From Acidobacteriota bacterium (GTDB taxonomy: Bacteria > Acidobacteriota > Terriglobia > Acidiferrales > UBA7541): a DNA stretch of 64,000 bases. Numbering within the stretch: position 1 is the stretch's first letter; every line of letters begins with the position of its first letter. The stretch spans positions 80,942 through 144,941 of the forward strand of contig JABCZR010000014.1 of NCBI GenBank assembly GCA_013289585.1, in the 5' to 3' direction. A program made the translations under genes and the position numbers. The notes beneath the pieces are model-generated. The model did not search any database. It was not told where the DNA came from and saw only the letters and a list, made by a program, of their open reading frames with translations. Positions 25,915 to 34,450 of this stretch are shown piece by piece.

Positions 25915-27519
25915 TCACGGTGCGCCGACATTCAGACCCTCAAGCGACCATTCGGTGACTGGCATCGGATCGAGAATGGGCTTTCCGAGATTGGGGCAGC
26001 TTAGGGCATACAGTCCCGTGTCGGTTGCGGTCCAAATGATATTGCGATCCCATTCGATGAAGACATTGTCCACCGTGCGGTCGTAGCTTCCAAACTTCTT
26101 CAAGTCGCCGCCCTGCGGAGGAATAAAGTAGGCGACCTCTTCAGGTTTGTAGAGATCGCCGATGTCATAACAGCGAAGTCCCGCGATGAAATAAGAATAC
26201 GCGATAAATTCCTGGCGTGGTTTGCCAGGGGCTTTCAGATGCGGCGGGTTGTGCGCGCCGAAGCGGCCCCGCTTGAAACAAAAATCGCGGTACGGCGCTT
26301 CGGGCGGAGGCACTGGGCGGGGAAGCTGCGCCACAGCGATTGGATGTTCCTCGTCGCGGATATCAATTACCCAGTTGGGCAGATAGATCTGGTTACAGTC
26401 AGAGTTTGTGGTTTCACCGTTGGTTAGGACAAATCCGCGCTCGAGTATCCCGCAATAGATCGTGTGGAACGCAATGCCCATTCCCGAATATTGCGGCGGA
26501 GGTTCGAATCGTCCAATCTCCTTCTGATGCTTTGGATCCGAGAGATCGAGAATGATGAACCCGTTGCAGCCGAACGCGCCGTAGCCCCGGTTGCCTCCAT
26601 CTTCCAGTTTCTTGGGGACATATACCGGGCCGTGCAGTCCAGCGAAAGGCGTTTGGTCGGCGACAACTTTGGGTGGAACAAGTTTGGACCAGATCCACTT
26701 ATTGTATTCGGCTTCTTCGCCCTTTCGTGAGCCTGGGACCCACCACATGGATACCTCCTTGACGTTGCTCGGGTCGGAGGTATCGACGATCATGTTTCCA
26801 TTGACCAACTGCCGGAAATAAGACGGCTGATGGATGAACGATTCGTCGGGGGCAGTGTCCAGATAAGCGTACTTGCCCCCGTCATAGTAATTCCGGTGAG
26901 TGCCTTGCCCGGTGGCGCCCGTGCTGAACTCCGACAGTTTTGTGATTTTCGATGGATCCGTTACATCGTAAAACCGAACGCCTCGCAAACCTTTGAAGTT
27001 CTTGCGCTTGTCGTCCAGATGGGGGTCGTCGTACTTGCCCATTGGCGCCTCAAGCGTGGAATCCGTGATAGGTGTCTGCGCCCCGGTCATGAGAATCCAC
27101 TTCTTCAAGTCTTTGTTGTAAGCCACCTGTACCTGACCACCCTGAAATCCGCCTTTGTTGTGTAGTTGCGGCTTGCGTACGTCGCTGACGTCGATCACAT
27201 CTCCTTGCTGAAACATATATCTCCTGTTCCCAATGGACATCAGCTGCATCTTGCCGTTGCGCACCTGACCCGGGAGGAAATGGGCCAAGAGTTCCATGTT
27301 CCGAATGTACATGCGGCGGTCGAGGTAGGAAATGCTGTTTGGGCTGGGATGGCCATGATGGTCTGCCCATGCCGCAACGGAAGAACCCGCGATCGCAAAA
27401 CCGGCCCCGGCGGCGGCGCGCAAAAAGTCTCGTCGCGTTGTGTTAAGCGCCTTGTTTAGTGTGGATTGCGGTCGATTCATTAAGGGTTTGGGCTTCTTCT
27501 CACCACTCCGCTCTTTCAT
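25915..27519 (-). CDS. Tat-exported LVIVD-repeat protein
   Basis: The 534-residue product has a twin-arginine signal (TTRRDFLRAAAGAGFAIAGS, near residues 27-46). The start has AAGGAG nine bases upstream. The mature part contains repeated beta-propeller strands of the LVIVD type, with short Asp-rich motifs such as YDVTDPSK, VDTSDPSN, ILDLSDPKHQ and YDIGDL. These suggest a 6- or 7-bladed propeller binding Ca2+ or a cofactor in the periplasm. Export in folded form by Tat is consistent with a cofactor. The promoter at 27675-27706 is shared in sequence with that of the TonB receptor at 13.4 kb. It may be a ligand-binding partner of the receptor or a quinoprotein-like enzyme; no catalytic site is evident. 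Confidence 0.75.
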   Translation of the reverse strand: MKERSGEKKPKPLMNRPQSTLNKALNTTRRDFLRAAAGAGFAIAGSSVAAWADHHGHPSPNSISYLDRRMYIRNMELLAHFLPGQVRNGKMQLMSIGNRRYMFQQGDVIDVSDVRKPQLHNKGGFQGGQVQVAYNKDLKKWILMTGAQTPITDSTLEAPMGKYDDPHLDDKRKNFKGLRGVRFYDVTDPSKITKLSEFSTGATGQGTHRNYYDGGKYAYLDTAPDESFIHQPSYFRQLVNGNMIVDTSDPSNVKEVSMWWVPGSRKGEEAEYNKWIWSKLVPPKVVADQTPFAGLHGPVYVPKKLEDGGNRGYGAFGCNGFIILDLSDPKHQKEIGRFEPPPQYSGMGIAFHTIYCGILERGFVLTNGETTNSDCNQIYLPNWVIDIRDEEHPIAVAQLPRPVPPPEAPYRDFCFKRGRFGAHNPPHLKAPGKPRQEFIAYSYFIAGLRCYDIGDLYKPEEVAYFIPPQGGDLKKFGSYDRTVDNVFIEWDRNIIWTATDTGLYALSCPNLGKPILDPMPVTEWSLEGLNVGAP

Positions 27520-27674
27520 CCGCGAAAACTCCTTAAGCCGCGTACACTTGGGGCTCGATGCGGTTCTGTTGCAGCAGGGCTACAGTGCGTACGGCTGCTA
27601 AATGTCCAGCCGTGGAGATAGCGCCCTGCCCTCCATTCCTGGAAAAACGGTCTTGCATCAGGAAGAAGGTAGGA

Positions 27675-27706
27675 CCGCTGTACCACCGATGAGGAAAAGC
27701 TGTCAA
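27675..27706 (-). promoter_or_regulatory. Promoter-like block for the LVIVD gene
   Basis: Read on the minus strand, TTGACA (27706-27701) is followed after 13 bases by GGTGGTACAGCGG (27687-27675). This is the same element order and spacing as at 13338-13369 before the TonB receptor. The 13-base motif is identical in both, although the surrounding bases differ. Confidence 0.5.
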
Positions 27707-27773
27707 GAATATTCTTCCATCAGGCAGAGACAGTTGCGGTTAGTATTTCTTCGCGGTGAGTTCTAGGGTATAG

Positions 27774-27784
27774 TGGTCCGACCA
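27774..27784 (+). promoter_or_regulatory. GntR/FCD-type operator TGGTCCGACCA
   Basis: This is a perfect palindrome around its central base and matches the known FadR-subfamily consensus core TGGTC-N-GACCA. It lies 131 bases before the aldehyde dehydrogenase start and overlaps a -10-like TATAGT (27769-27774), as expected for repression. The regulator is probably the GntR protein encoded at 29438. Confidence 0.7.
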
Positions 27785-27914
27785 AAATCGGAACCACATG
27801 TCGTCCCCGCTTGGATCACAGCCGAATTTGCAGGATCCGAATTTATCAACTGCTGCATGAAGCGAGTGAGGAACGGAATTCGGCGTCTGGCGCTTGATAC
27901 ATAGGAGAGAAGAA

Positions 27915-29279
27915 ATGGCGATTGCAACAATCAACCCGGCGACAGGCCTCTTAGTGAAGACCTTTGAGCCTCTGTCCGACTCGCAGCTTGACGAAAAATT
28001 GCAAAGGGCAGCCGATAGATTTTCCAGCTACAGAAAAGTTTCTTTTGCGGAGCGTGCGCGACTGATGTTGAAGGCCGCGGCCATCCTGGAAAATGAAAAG
28101 GAATCTTTTGCCCGGATGATGACGATCGAAATGGGCAAGACGTTTCGTTCCGCCGTCGATGAGGCACTTAAATGCGCATGGGTCTGCCGTTATTATGCCG
28201 AAAACGCGGAGCGCTATCTTGCTGATGAAATTGTGGAGACTACCGCGAGCCGGAGTTACATTAGCTATCAGCCACTAGGCCCGGTCCTTGCCGTAATGCC
28301 CTGGAATTTCCCATTCTGGCAGGTCCTGCGATTCGCTGCGCCCGCATTGATGGCAGGGAATGTCGGTCTTCTCAAGCACGCGTCTATCGTCCCGCAGTGC
28401 GCTTTGATGATCGAGAACCTATTTCACCGTGCCGGATTTCCCGAGGGAGCGTTTCAGACGCTGCTTGTTGGTTCACAAAAGGTGGACAGGATTCTTGGCG
28501 ATCCGCGGGTAATGGCGGCAACCCTAACAGGGAGCGAAGGAGCGGGGGTTGAGGTAGGAGTGGGAGCCGCAAAGAGAATTAAGAAAGTCGTTCTGGAGCT
28601 TGGTGGAAGTGATCCGTTCATTGTAATGCCGAGCGCGAATTTCGAGTCGGCGGTATCCACGGCGGTGAAAGCGCGTATATTCAACAACGGACAATCGTGC
28701 ATTGCCGCGAAGCGCTTTATTGTTGCCGAACCCATTGCTGACAAATTCGAGCGCGAATTCGCGAGCCGTATGGAAGCGCTCAAGGTTGGCGATCCATTCG
28801 ATGAAAAAACCGAACTCGGGCCGCTCTCGACCGCGGACGGTGTGTCCGACCTCGATCGAGATGTTCAAGCGACGATCCGAGCGGGTGCACGTGTATTGAC
28901 CGGAGGGAAGCCTTTGGATTGCCCTGGAAATTTTTATGCGCCAACTGTATTGACGAATATCCCGAACGGCTCCCCGGCCCACAAAGAAGAGTTGTTCGGC
29001 CCGGTGGCGAGCGTATTTCGCGCGAAGGACCTAGATGACGCGATTGGAATCGCGAATGATTGCCGGTTCGGCTTGGGAGCAAGCGCGTGGACGAATGATC
29101 CGAAGGAACGGGAACGTTTCATTCGAGATCTGGAATCCGGAATGGTTTTCATCAACCGGATGGTAGCGTCCGATCCACGGATCCCCTTTGGCGGAGTTAA
29201 ATGGTCCGGGCATGGGAGGGAGTTGGGAGTCCACGGGATCCGTGAATTCACCAATATCAAGACTGTGTGGATCGAGTAG
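27915..29279 (+). CDS. NAD(P)-dependent aldehyde dehydrogenase, succinate-semialdehyde dehydrogenase type
   Basis: The start at 27915 follows AGGAGAGAAGAA. The 454-residue product shows the aldehyde dehydrogenase landmarks MPWNFPFWQV (near residue 130), the active-site Glu in LELGGSDP (near residue 228), the catalytic Cys in NNGQSCIAAKRF (near residue 262) and EELFGPV. The short N-terminus and the sequence MAIATINPATG resemble Sad/GabD-like enzymes, which oxidise succinate semialdehyde or other small semialdehydes. It is the first gene after the control region and is followed by its likely regulator. In this cluster it could oxidise the semialdehyde made by the 3-hydroxyisobutyrate-type dehydrogenase at 30184. 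Confidence 0.88.
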   Translation: MAIATINPATGLLVKTFEPLSDSQLDEKLQRAADRFSSYRKVSFAERARLMLKAAAILENEKESFARMMTIEMGKTFRSAVDEALKCAWVCRYYAENAERYLADEIVETTASRSYISYQPLGPVLAVMPWNFPFWQVLRFAAPALMAGNVGLLKHASIVPQCALMIENLFHRAGFPEGAFQTLLVGSQKVDRILGDPRVMAATLTGSEGAGVEVGVGAAKRIKKVVLELGGSDPFIVMPSANFESAVSTAVKARIFNNGQSCIAAKRFIVAEPIADKFEREFASRMEALKVGDPFDEKTELGPLSTADGVSDLDRDVQATIRAGARVLTGGKPLDCPGNFYAPTVLTNIPNGSPAHKEELFGPVASVFRAKDLDDAIGIANDCRFGLGASAWTNDPKERERFIRDLESGMVFINRMVASDPRIPFGGVKWSGHGRELGVHGIREFTNIKTVWIE

Positions 29280-29321
29280 GCCTAGAATCCATATTGCGGG
29301 GGTTCGGCAGTTGTGGTAGCG

Positions 29322-29332
29322 TGGTCCAACAA
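29322..29332 (+). promoter_or_regulatory. Degenerate GntR-type operator TGGTCCAACAA
   Basis: It matches TGGTCCGACCA in nine of eleven positions and lies 106 bases before the GntR start at 29438, with flanking AGTTGT and CCAACAACT repeats. It fits autoregulation of the GntR gene; the evidence is weaker than for 27774. Confidence 0.4.
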
Positions 29333-29437
29333 CTAAGCCGGGAATCGGCCTCCCCCGCATGCCTTGTATTTCGGTCGGATTTATTGAAGGCACAGGACTT
29401 AGGCCGTTCCAGGACTCGTTCAAGTGGGGTGCATGCC

Positions 29438-30142
29438 ATGTATAAGGCTGTTCGTTCTTCGCGGTTGTATGAGCAAATCGTAGAGCAGGTTGAGGAATCG
29501 ATCCACAAGGGAGCGATGAAACCGGGGGATCAGCTTCCCCCTGAGCGAGAGCTTGCACTGCAATTTGGCGTTAGCCGCACTGCTGTCCGCGAAGCGGTTA
29601 AAGCGCTTCGGGAAAAAGGTCACGTGGAGGCTTTTCCAGGACGCGGAACCTTTATAACGGACGGCACTTCTCACGCCATCCGCCAGTCTCTGGATCGCAT
29701 GATTCGCATTGGACAGCCGGAAGGATCGAGTTACCTGGCGGAGGTACGCGAGATTCTGGAGCCCGAGATCGCCGCTCTGGCGGCGGCCCGCGTGGACGAG
29801 CAAGACCTTTCCTCCATGCGCGAGCAAATCGTCGCGATGGATGAATCGCGCAACGACTCAGAATCCTTCATCGAAGCGGATCTGGACTTTCATCTCGCAT
29901 TGGCCGAAGCGGCCGCAAACCCACTGATACTTTCGCTCATTGATTCCATTGTTGGACTGCTTCGCGAGCAACGCATGCGAATCTTCTTGACCGATGGCGG
30001 TCCGGAACGCGGCCAATATCACCACCGGCGGATCCTGGAGGCCATCGAGAACCGTGATCCAATCGGAGCTCGTGAGGCGATGAAGGCGCACTTGCGTCAA
30101 GTGCGGGAGGACTCCAAGAGTTCCCCCAGCCGCACCGACTAG
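29438..30142 (+). CDS. GntR-family transcriptional regulator, FCD (FadR-like) subfamily
   Basis: The start is set at 29438 because MYKAVRSSRLYEQIVEQVEESI is the conserved beginning. The longer frame from 29267 would overlap the aldehyde dehydrogenase stop. The 234-residue product has the winged helix-turn-helix (GAMKPGDQLPPERELALQFGVSRTAVREAVKALREKG, about residues 24-65) and an all-helical FCD domain. That domain contains the metal-site residues Asp/His/His as in EADLDFHLALAEAA and YHHRRILEAI. FCD domains bind small organic acids through a metal. The ligand is unknown, but a carboxylate fits the surrounding carriers and dehydrogenases. Three palindromes of the FadR type in the window (13255, 27774, 29322) are candidate binding sites. 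Confidence 0.9.
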   Translation: MYKAVRSSRLYEQIVEQVEESIHKGAMKPGDQLPPERELALQFGVSRTAVREAVKALREKGHVEAFPGRGTFITDGTSHAIRQSLDRMIRIGQPEGSSYLAEVREILEPEIAALAAARVDEQDLSSMREQIVAMDESRNDSESFIEADLDFHLALAEAAANPLILSLIDSIVGLLREQRMRIFLTDGGPERGQYHHRRILEAIENRDPIGAREAMKAHLRQVREDSKSSPSRTD

Positions 30143-30183
30143 GATCTCTCGAGAAGTTTCTCGCAAACAGGAGAGCAAGTTTC

Positions 30184-31065
30184 ATGGCCAATCTTGGGTT
30201 TGTCGGTCTCGGCGTGATGGGCAGCGAGATGGTGAATCGTTTGCTCGGCAAGGGGCACACCGTCATCGGATACAACCGCACACGCGCTAAAGCGGAGTGG
30301 CTTGTCAAGAAAGGCATGAAATGGGCGGATTCGCCACGCGCCGTTGCCGCAGCTGCTGACGTCACATTTTCTATGGTCACGAATTCAGCTGCCCTCGGTG
30401 CGATTATGCATGGCCCTGAAGGTATGTTGGCGGGAATCAAAGCGGGCACTGTTTTTGTGGACATGAGCACGGTAAGCCCTTCGTTCAGCCGCGAGATCGC
30501 GGCAAATGTTCGTGAGAAGGGCAGCGACATGGTGGACTCGCCGGTTTCCGGCAGCGTCATCACGCTGCAGGAGGGAAAGCTTTCGGTGATGGTGGGCGGC
30601 CGCAAAGAAACATTCGAACGCGTGAAGCCGTTGTTGTACGACATTGGTCCTAAGGTCACGCACGTTGGCGACAATGGTTTAGCGCTGGTCATGAAAATCG
30701 CTACAAATTTGAGCCTGGCGGTTCAGATGATGGCCTTCAGCGAGGGAGTTTTGCTTGCGGAAAAGAGCGGAATCTCGCGTGAGATTGCCGTGGACGTGCT
30801 GACTCACAGTGTTATTGCTTCTCCAATGGTTCAATATCGCGGCCCCTTCGTTCTCAAAATGCCGGACGAAGCCTGGTTCAACGTGAACATGATGCAGAAG
30901 GACATGTTGCTGGCGCTGGAACTTGGCCGCCAACTCGACGTTCCCTTGCCGACGACCGCCGTCAGCAACGAGTTCTTAACGGCTGCGCGGGGAATGGGGC
31001 TTGTAGAAAAGGATTTCGCGGTTGTGTTCGATGTCCTGGCACATATGTCCGGGGTCAAACAATGA
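30184..31065 (+). CDS. NAD(P)-dependent 3-hydroxyisobutyrate dehydrogenase-family enzyme
   Basis: The 293-residue product has the Rossmann motif LGFVGLGVMGSEMVNRLLGKGH and the family signature VFVDMSTVSPSFSR. The substrate-binding DSPVSGS and the catalytic Lys in ALVMKIATNLSL (near residue 170) are visible. This beta-hydroxyacid dehydrogenase family covers 3-hydroxyisobutyrate, tartronate semialdehyde and glyoxylate/succinate semialdehyde reductases; I cannot separate these by eye. A good ribosome site (AGGAGAGCAAG) precedes the ATG, 41 bases after the GntR stop. The stop overlaps the start of the E1alpha gene (ATGA), so it is in the same operon and should make the compound used by the dehydrogenase complex or the aldehyde dehydrogenase. 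Confidence 0.88.
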   Translation: MANLGFVGLGVMGSEMVNRLLGKGHTVIGYNRTRAKAEWLVKKGMKWADSPRAVAAAADVTFSMVTNSAALGAIMHGPEGMLAGIKAGTVFVDMSTVSPSFSREIAANVREKGSDMVDSPVSGSVITLQEGKLSVMVGGRKETFERVKPLLYDIGPKVTHVGDNGLALVMKIATNLSLAVQMMAFSEGVLLAEKSGISREIAVDVLTHSVIASPMVQYRGPFVLKMPDEAWFNVNMMQKDMLLALELGRQLDVPLPTTAVSNEFLTAARGMGLVEKDFAVVFDVLAHMSGVKQ

Positions 31066-32060
31066 CGACCGTCACCGACAAATCCAATACAAAATCGAAT
31101 ACGCAGGTCGAGAAGTGGATCCGCACGTACCGCCGAATGGTGATGATCCGGCTCTTCGAAGAACAGGTGAATGAGCTCTACACGCGGGCGCTGATGCCGG
31201 GACTCGCACACTTATACGTAGGCGAAGAGGCGGTGGCGGTTGGAATTTGTGAAGCGCTAAACCCCACGGACTATATTACGAGCACGCATCGCGGACATGG
31301 ACACTGTCTGGCCAAAGGCGCGTCACCCGACCGCATGTTTGCAGAACTGCTCGGAAAGGAAGCGGGTTATTGCCGCGGAAAAGGCGGATCGATGCACATC
31401 GCCGATCCAGCCACCGGCAATCTTGGAGCGAACGCCATCGTAGGAGGAAGCACGGGGATTGCCACGGGGGCGGCACTTTCTTCGAAACGTCTGCGCACAG
31501 GACAGGTTGCGGTCTGTTTTTTTGGTGAGGGCGCACTAGGGCAGGGCGTCCTTTACGAAGTAATGAATCTGGCAGCACTCTGGAAGCTGCCAGTGATTTA
31601 TGTCTGCGAAAATAATCTTTACACCGAATATACGCATTATTCGGAAACGACTGCAGGGGATATTCTCGCGCGCGGAACGGCTTTCGGCGTGCAGGCGGAA
31701 GCGGTCGATGGACAGGATGTGCGCGCGGTAAATGCGATCGCGCAGAAATTAGTTGACCGCGCGCGCAAAGGAGAAGGCCCCGCGTTCCTTCTATGCAACA
31801 CCTACCGCTACACTGGCCATCACGTGGGGGATATCAATCGCGAGTATTACCGCTCCAAGCAGGAAGAGCAGGAGTGGAAGACCAAGCGCGATCCGATTAA
31901 GAATCTGGCTGAATGGCTGATCTCCGAGAAACTCGCGGATGCAGCTGGCCTCACGGCCATCGAAACCGAAGTTCGCGCCGAAATGAAATCCGCGGTCGAA
32001 TTTGCCATTGCTGCTCCGTACCCGGGTGTCGAGGAGGTTGAGCAAGACGTTTATGCCTGA
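31062..32060 (+). CDS. 2-oxoacid dehydrogenase E1 component, alpha subunit (pyruvate/acetoin type)
   Basis: The 332-residue product has the thiamine diphosphate motif GEGALGQGVLYEVMNLAALWKLPVIYVCENN. It also has the TTHRGHGH-like segment STHRGHGHCLAKG and the loop YRYTGHHVGD. It pairs with the beta subunit that follows. Size and sequence resemble pyruvate or acetoin dehydrogenase alpha subunits more than branched-chain ones. The reaction is oxidative decarboxylation of a 2-oxoacid or cleavage of acetoin, passing the acyl group to E2. It overlaps the previous gene (ATGA) and the next one. Confidence 0.9.
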   Translation: MTTVTDKSNTKSNTQVEKWIRTYRRMVMIRLFEEQVNELYTRALMPGLAHLYVGEEAVAVGICEALNPTDYITSTHRGHGHCLAKGASPDRMFAELLGKEAGYCRGKGGSMHIADPATGNLGANAIVGGSTGIATGAALSSKRLRTGQVAVCFFGEGALGQGVLYEVMNLAALWKLPVIYVCENNLYTEYTHYSETTAGDILARGTAFGVQAEAVDGQDVRAVNAIAQKLVDRARKGEGPAFLLCNTYRYTGHHVGDINREYYRSKQEEQEWKTKRDPIKNLAEWLISEKLADAAGLTAIETEVRAEMKSAVEFAIAAPYPGVEEVEQDVYA

Positions 32061-33048
32061 AGCCGCCCAGCGCGAACTGACGTTTGCTCAAGCCGTGCGC
32101 GAAGCGCTCGCGGAAGAAATGCGCCGGGATTCGCGCGTTTGTATATTCGGCGAAGATGTCGCCGAGGCAGGCACGCCGTTTAAGGTTCTCGCCGGGCTCG
32201 TGGAAGAGTTCGGCGCAGAGCGGGTGCTCGATACGCCAATTTCCGAAGCTGGATTTACGGGGATGGGGGTTGGAGCTGCGATGACCGGCTTGCGCCCGGT
32301 CGTGGACATCATGTTTGGCGATTTTTTGACGCTGACCATGGACCAGATGGTGAACCAGGCCGCCAAGGTGCATTACATGTCTGGCGGCACCTGGAAGGTT
32401 CCAATGGTTTTGCGCACGACGCTCGGCGCCACGCGCCGCTCTGCCGCGCAGCATTCGCAGTCCCTCCATGCGTGGTTGAGTCACGTTCCGGGGCTAAAGG
32501 TGGTTATGCCCTCGACTCCCTACGATGCCAAAGGACTCCTGAAGACCGCAATTCGCGACGAGAATCCCGTTGTTTTTTTCGAAGACAAAATGATGTTCAA
32601 GTTGAAGGGCCCGGTGCCTGTCGAGGAGTACACGATCCCCTTCGGTGTCGCCGATATCAAGCGGCAAGGGGAGGACATCACCATTGTTGCTACCAGTAGC
32701 ATGGTGCAAGTTGCCCTCGGCGCGGCCGAGCTCCTGGAAAAAATTGGAATCAGCGCAGAAGTGATCGATCCCCGCACGACGTGGCCCCTGGATGAAAAGA
32801 CGCTGATCGAATCTGCAAAAAAGACCTCGCGAGCTATGGTTGTCGATGAAGGCTACGGCCGCTACGGTGTCACGGGGGAGATCGCTTCTGTCATCGCGGA
32901 AGGCGCATTCTATAACCTGGAAGCTCCCGTGAAGCGCATGGGCGCGATGCACGTACCGATCCCTTTTTCCCCACCTTTAGAAGATGTGACGGTACCGACG
33001 GATCAAACCATATTTGAAGCAGCTCGGGCGCTTTGTGGCAAGGAGTAA
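32053..33048 (+). CDS. 2-oxoacid dehydrogenase E1 component, beta subunit
   Basis: The start at 32053 overlaps the alpha stop by eight bases. The 331-residue product has LTFAQAVREALAEEMRRDSRVCIFGEDVAEAG and the conserved RVLDTPISEAGFTGMGVGAAMTG. The transketolase C-terminal part is VIDPRTTWPLDEKTLIESAKKTSRAMVVDEG. It forms an alpha2-beta2 heterotetramer with the product of 31062 and shares its active site. The missing E3 (lipoamide dehydrogenase) must be encoded elsewhere. Confidence 0.9.
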   Translation: MPEAAQRELTFAQAVREALAEEMRRDSRVCIFGEDVAEAGTPFKVLAGLVEEFGAERVLDTPISEAGFTGMGVGAAMTGLRPVVDIMFGDFLTLTMDQMVNQAAKVHYMSGGTWKVPMVLRTTLGATRRSAAQHSQSLHAWLSHVPGLKVVMPSTPYDAKGLLKTAIRDENPVVFFEDKMMFKLKGPVPVEEYTIPFGVADIKRQGEDITIVATSSMVQVALGAAELLEKIGISAEVIDPRTTWPLDEKTLIESAKKTSRAMVVDEGYGRYGVTGEIASVIAEGAFYNLEAPVKRMGAMHVPIPFSPPLEDVTVPTDQTIFEAARALCGKE

Positions 33049-33072
33049 AGGCCGCGGAACAGGAGGCGTGCC

Positions 33073-34419
33073 ATGGGATTGAAGACGTACGGAACGATGG
33101 CGGTGGATTGGGAAAACCGCATCGATTTTGACCGCTTGCGCCGCGAGCGGTTGGCGCGGGCGAAGGCGCTACTCGCCAAATCGGAAATGGGCGCGCTGCT
33201 CTGCTTCGATATGAATAACGTGCGCTACCTGACTTCCACGCACATTGGTGCCTGGGCGCAGGACAAGATCAGCCGCTTCACGCTTTTGCCGCAGAATGAT
33301 GAACCGATTCTCTGGGACTTCGGCTCCGCTGCAAGGCACCACCAACAGAATTGCCCGTGGCTGGGAGAGCGTTCGCGTTCGGGAATTCCGCTCTTGCGTG
33401 GTGCCATGTCGCCGGAGATGGGGCGCGCGGAAAACGTTGCACGCAAAATAAAAATTGAGCTCGAGATGCGTGGGCTGCACAAACAGCCCCTTGGCATTGA
33501 CGTCGTTGAGCCGCCCATCCTTTTCGCATTGCAAAAAGAGGGTATTACCATCGTCGATGGCCAGCAGCTCATGTCCGACGCCCGCGTCATCAAGACGCAG
33601 GATGAGATCTCGCTGCTCAATCACTCCGCGATGATGGTGGATGCCGCCTACGACGAACTGTACCGCGCGATGAAACCGGGCATGAGTGAAAACCAGGCCG
33701 TCGGGCTCGCCAGCAAGGTGCTCTACGATCTCGGCTCTGAATATGTCGAAGCCGTCAACGCAATATCCGGCGAGCGCTGCAATCCGCACCCCCACGTTTT
33801 CTCCGACCGCGTTCTTCGCCCCGGCGATCCCGTTTACTACGACATTCTCCATTCCTACATGGGCTACCGCACCTGTTACTACCGTTGTTTCACGATTGGC
33901 TACGCCTCGCAGGCAATGATCGATGCTTACAAGAGGTGCCGTGAGTATCTGGATGCGGCCATTTCTCTGGTGCAGCCGGGCCGCACCACTGCAGAAATCG
34001 CCTCGGTTTGGCCAAAGGCGCAGGAATTCGGCTTCCCGGACGAGGAAGCGGCGTTCGCGTTGCAATTCGGGCACGGTATTGGGCTAGCGATTTGGGAGAA
34101 ACCAGTGATCAGCCGCATGGTTTCGCTGGAGCACTCGCACGAAATCAAACCAGGCATGGTCTTTGCGCTGGAAACTTTCTGGCCCTCGACGGATGGGTGG
34201 AGCGCCGCGCGCATCGAAGAAGAGATTGTCGTGACCGAAACCGGGCACGAAGTGATCACGCGGTTTCCCGCGGAGCAGCTCATGGTGGCGGGCGCCCACT
34301 ATTTCACTGTCAACGGGCCCCTCTCCACGACACGCGAAAACGAAGCGGCGCCAACCAAAAAGGTAAAGGAGATGGTGGCAGCCAGCGCCAAAGCCGAAGG
34401 AGTGGCAGCTACGGACTGA
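33073..34419 (+). CDS. M24-family (creatinase/prolidase-fold) enzyme with a substituted metal ligand
   Basis: The 448-residue product has the two-domain creatinase/prolidase layout with a C-terminal pita-bread domain. Four of the usual five metal ligands are visible: Asp in YYDILHS, His in FGHGIGL, Glu in FALETF and Glu in IEEEIVV. The second Asp of the canonical pair, eleven residues after the first, is Cys here (YRTCYYRCF). The overall pattern also resembles the DddP-like DMSP lyases, which are in this fold, and creatinase-like enzymes. The neighbours are 2-oxoacid dehydrogenase genes on both sides (25 bases after E1beta, 31 bases before E2), so a role in generating the 2-oxoacid or an acrylate-like product is possible. 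The substrate is unknown. Confidence 0.8.
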   Translation: MGLKTYGTMAVDWENRIDFDRLRRERLARAKALLAKSEMGALLCFDMNNVRYLTSTHIGAWAQDKISRFTLLPQNDEPILWDFGSAARHHQQNCPWLGERSRSGIPLLRGAMSPEMGRAENVARKIKIELEMRGLHKQPLGIDVVEPPILFALQKEGITIVDGQQLMSDARVIKTQDEISLLNHSAMMVDAAYDELYRAMKPGMSENQAVGLASKVLYDLGSEYVEAVNAISGERCNPHPHVFSDRVLRPGDPVYYDILHSYMGYRTCYYRCFTIGYASQAMIDAYKRCREYLDAAISLVQPGRTTAEIASVWPKAQEFGFPDEEAAFALQFGHGIGLAIWEKPVISRMVSLEHSHEIKPGMVFALETFWPSTDGWSAARIEEEIVVTETGHEVITRFPAEQLMVAGAHYFTVNGPLSTTRENEAAPTKKVKEMVAASAKAEGVAATD

Positions 34420-34450
34420 AGTGTTCGTCCTCGGCTCCTGACAAACGACT

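Larger units (their letters stand above)
27520..27914 (+). promoter_or_regulatory. Divergent control region between the LVIVD gene and the aldehyde dehydrogenase gene
   Basis: This 395-base region has no gene. It holds a minus-strand promoter block at 27675-27706, a GntR-type palindrome at 27774-27784 and a -10-like TATAGT at 27769-27774 overlapping it. The ribosome site AGGAGAGAAGAA precedes the aldehyde dehydrogenase ATG. Confidence 0.6.

Noticed and set aside
33073..34419. DMSP lyase DddP
   Set aside because: The fold and general length match, but a metal ligand differs and there is no other support; kept as M24 fold only.
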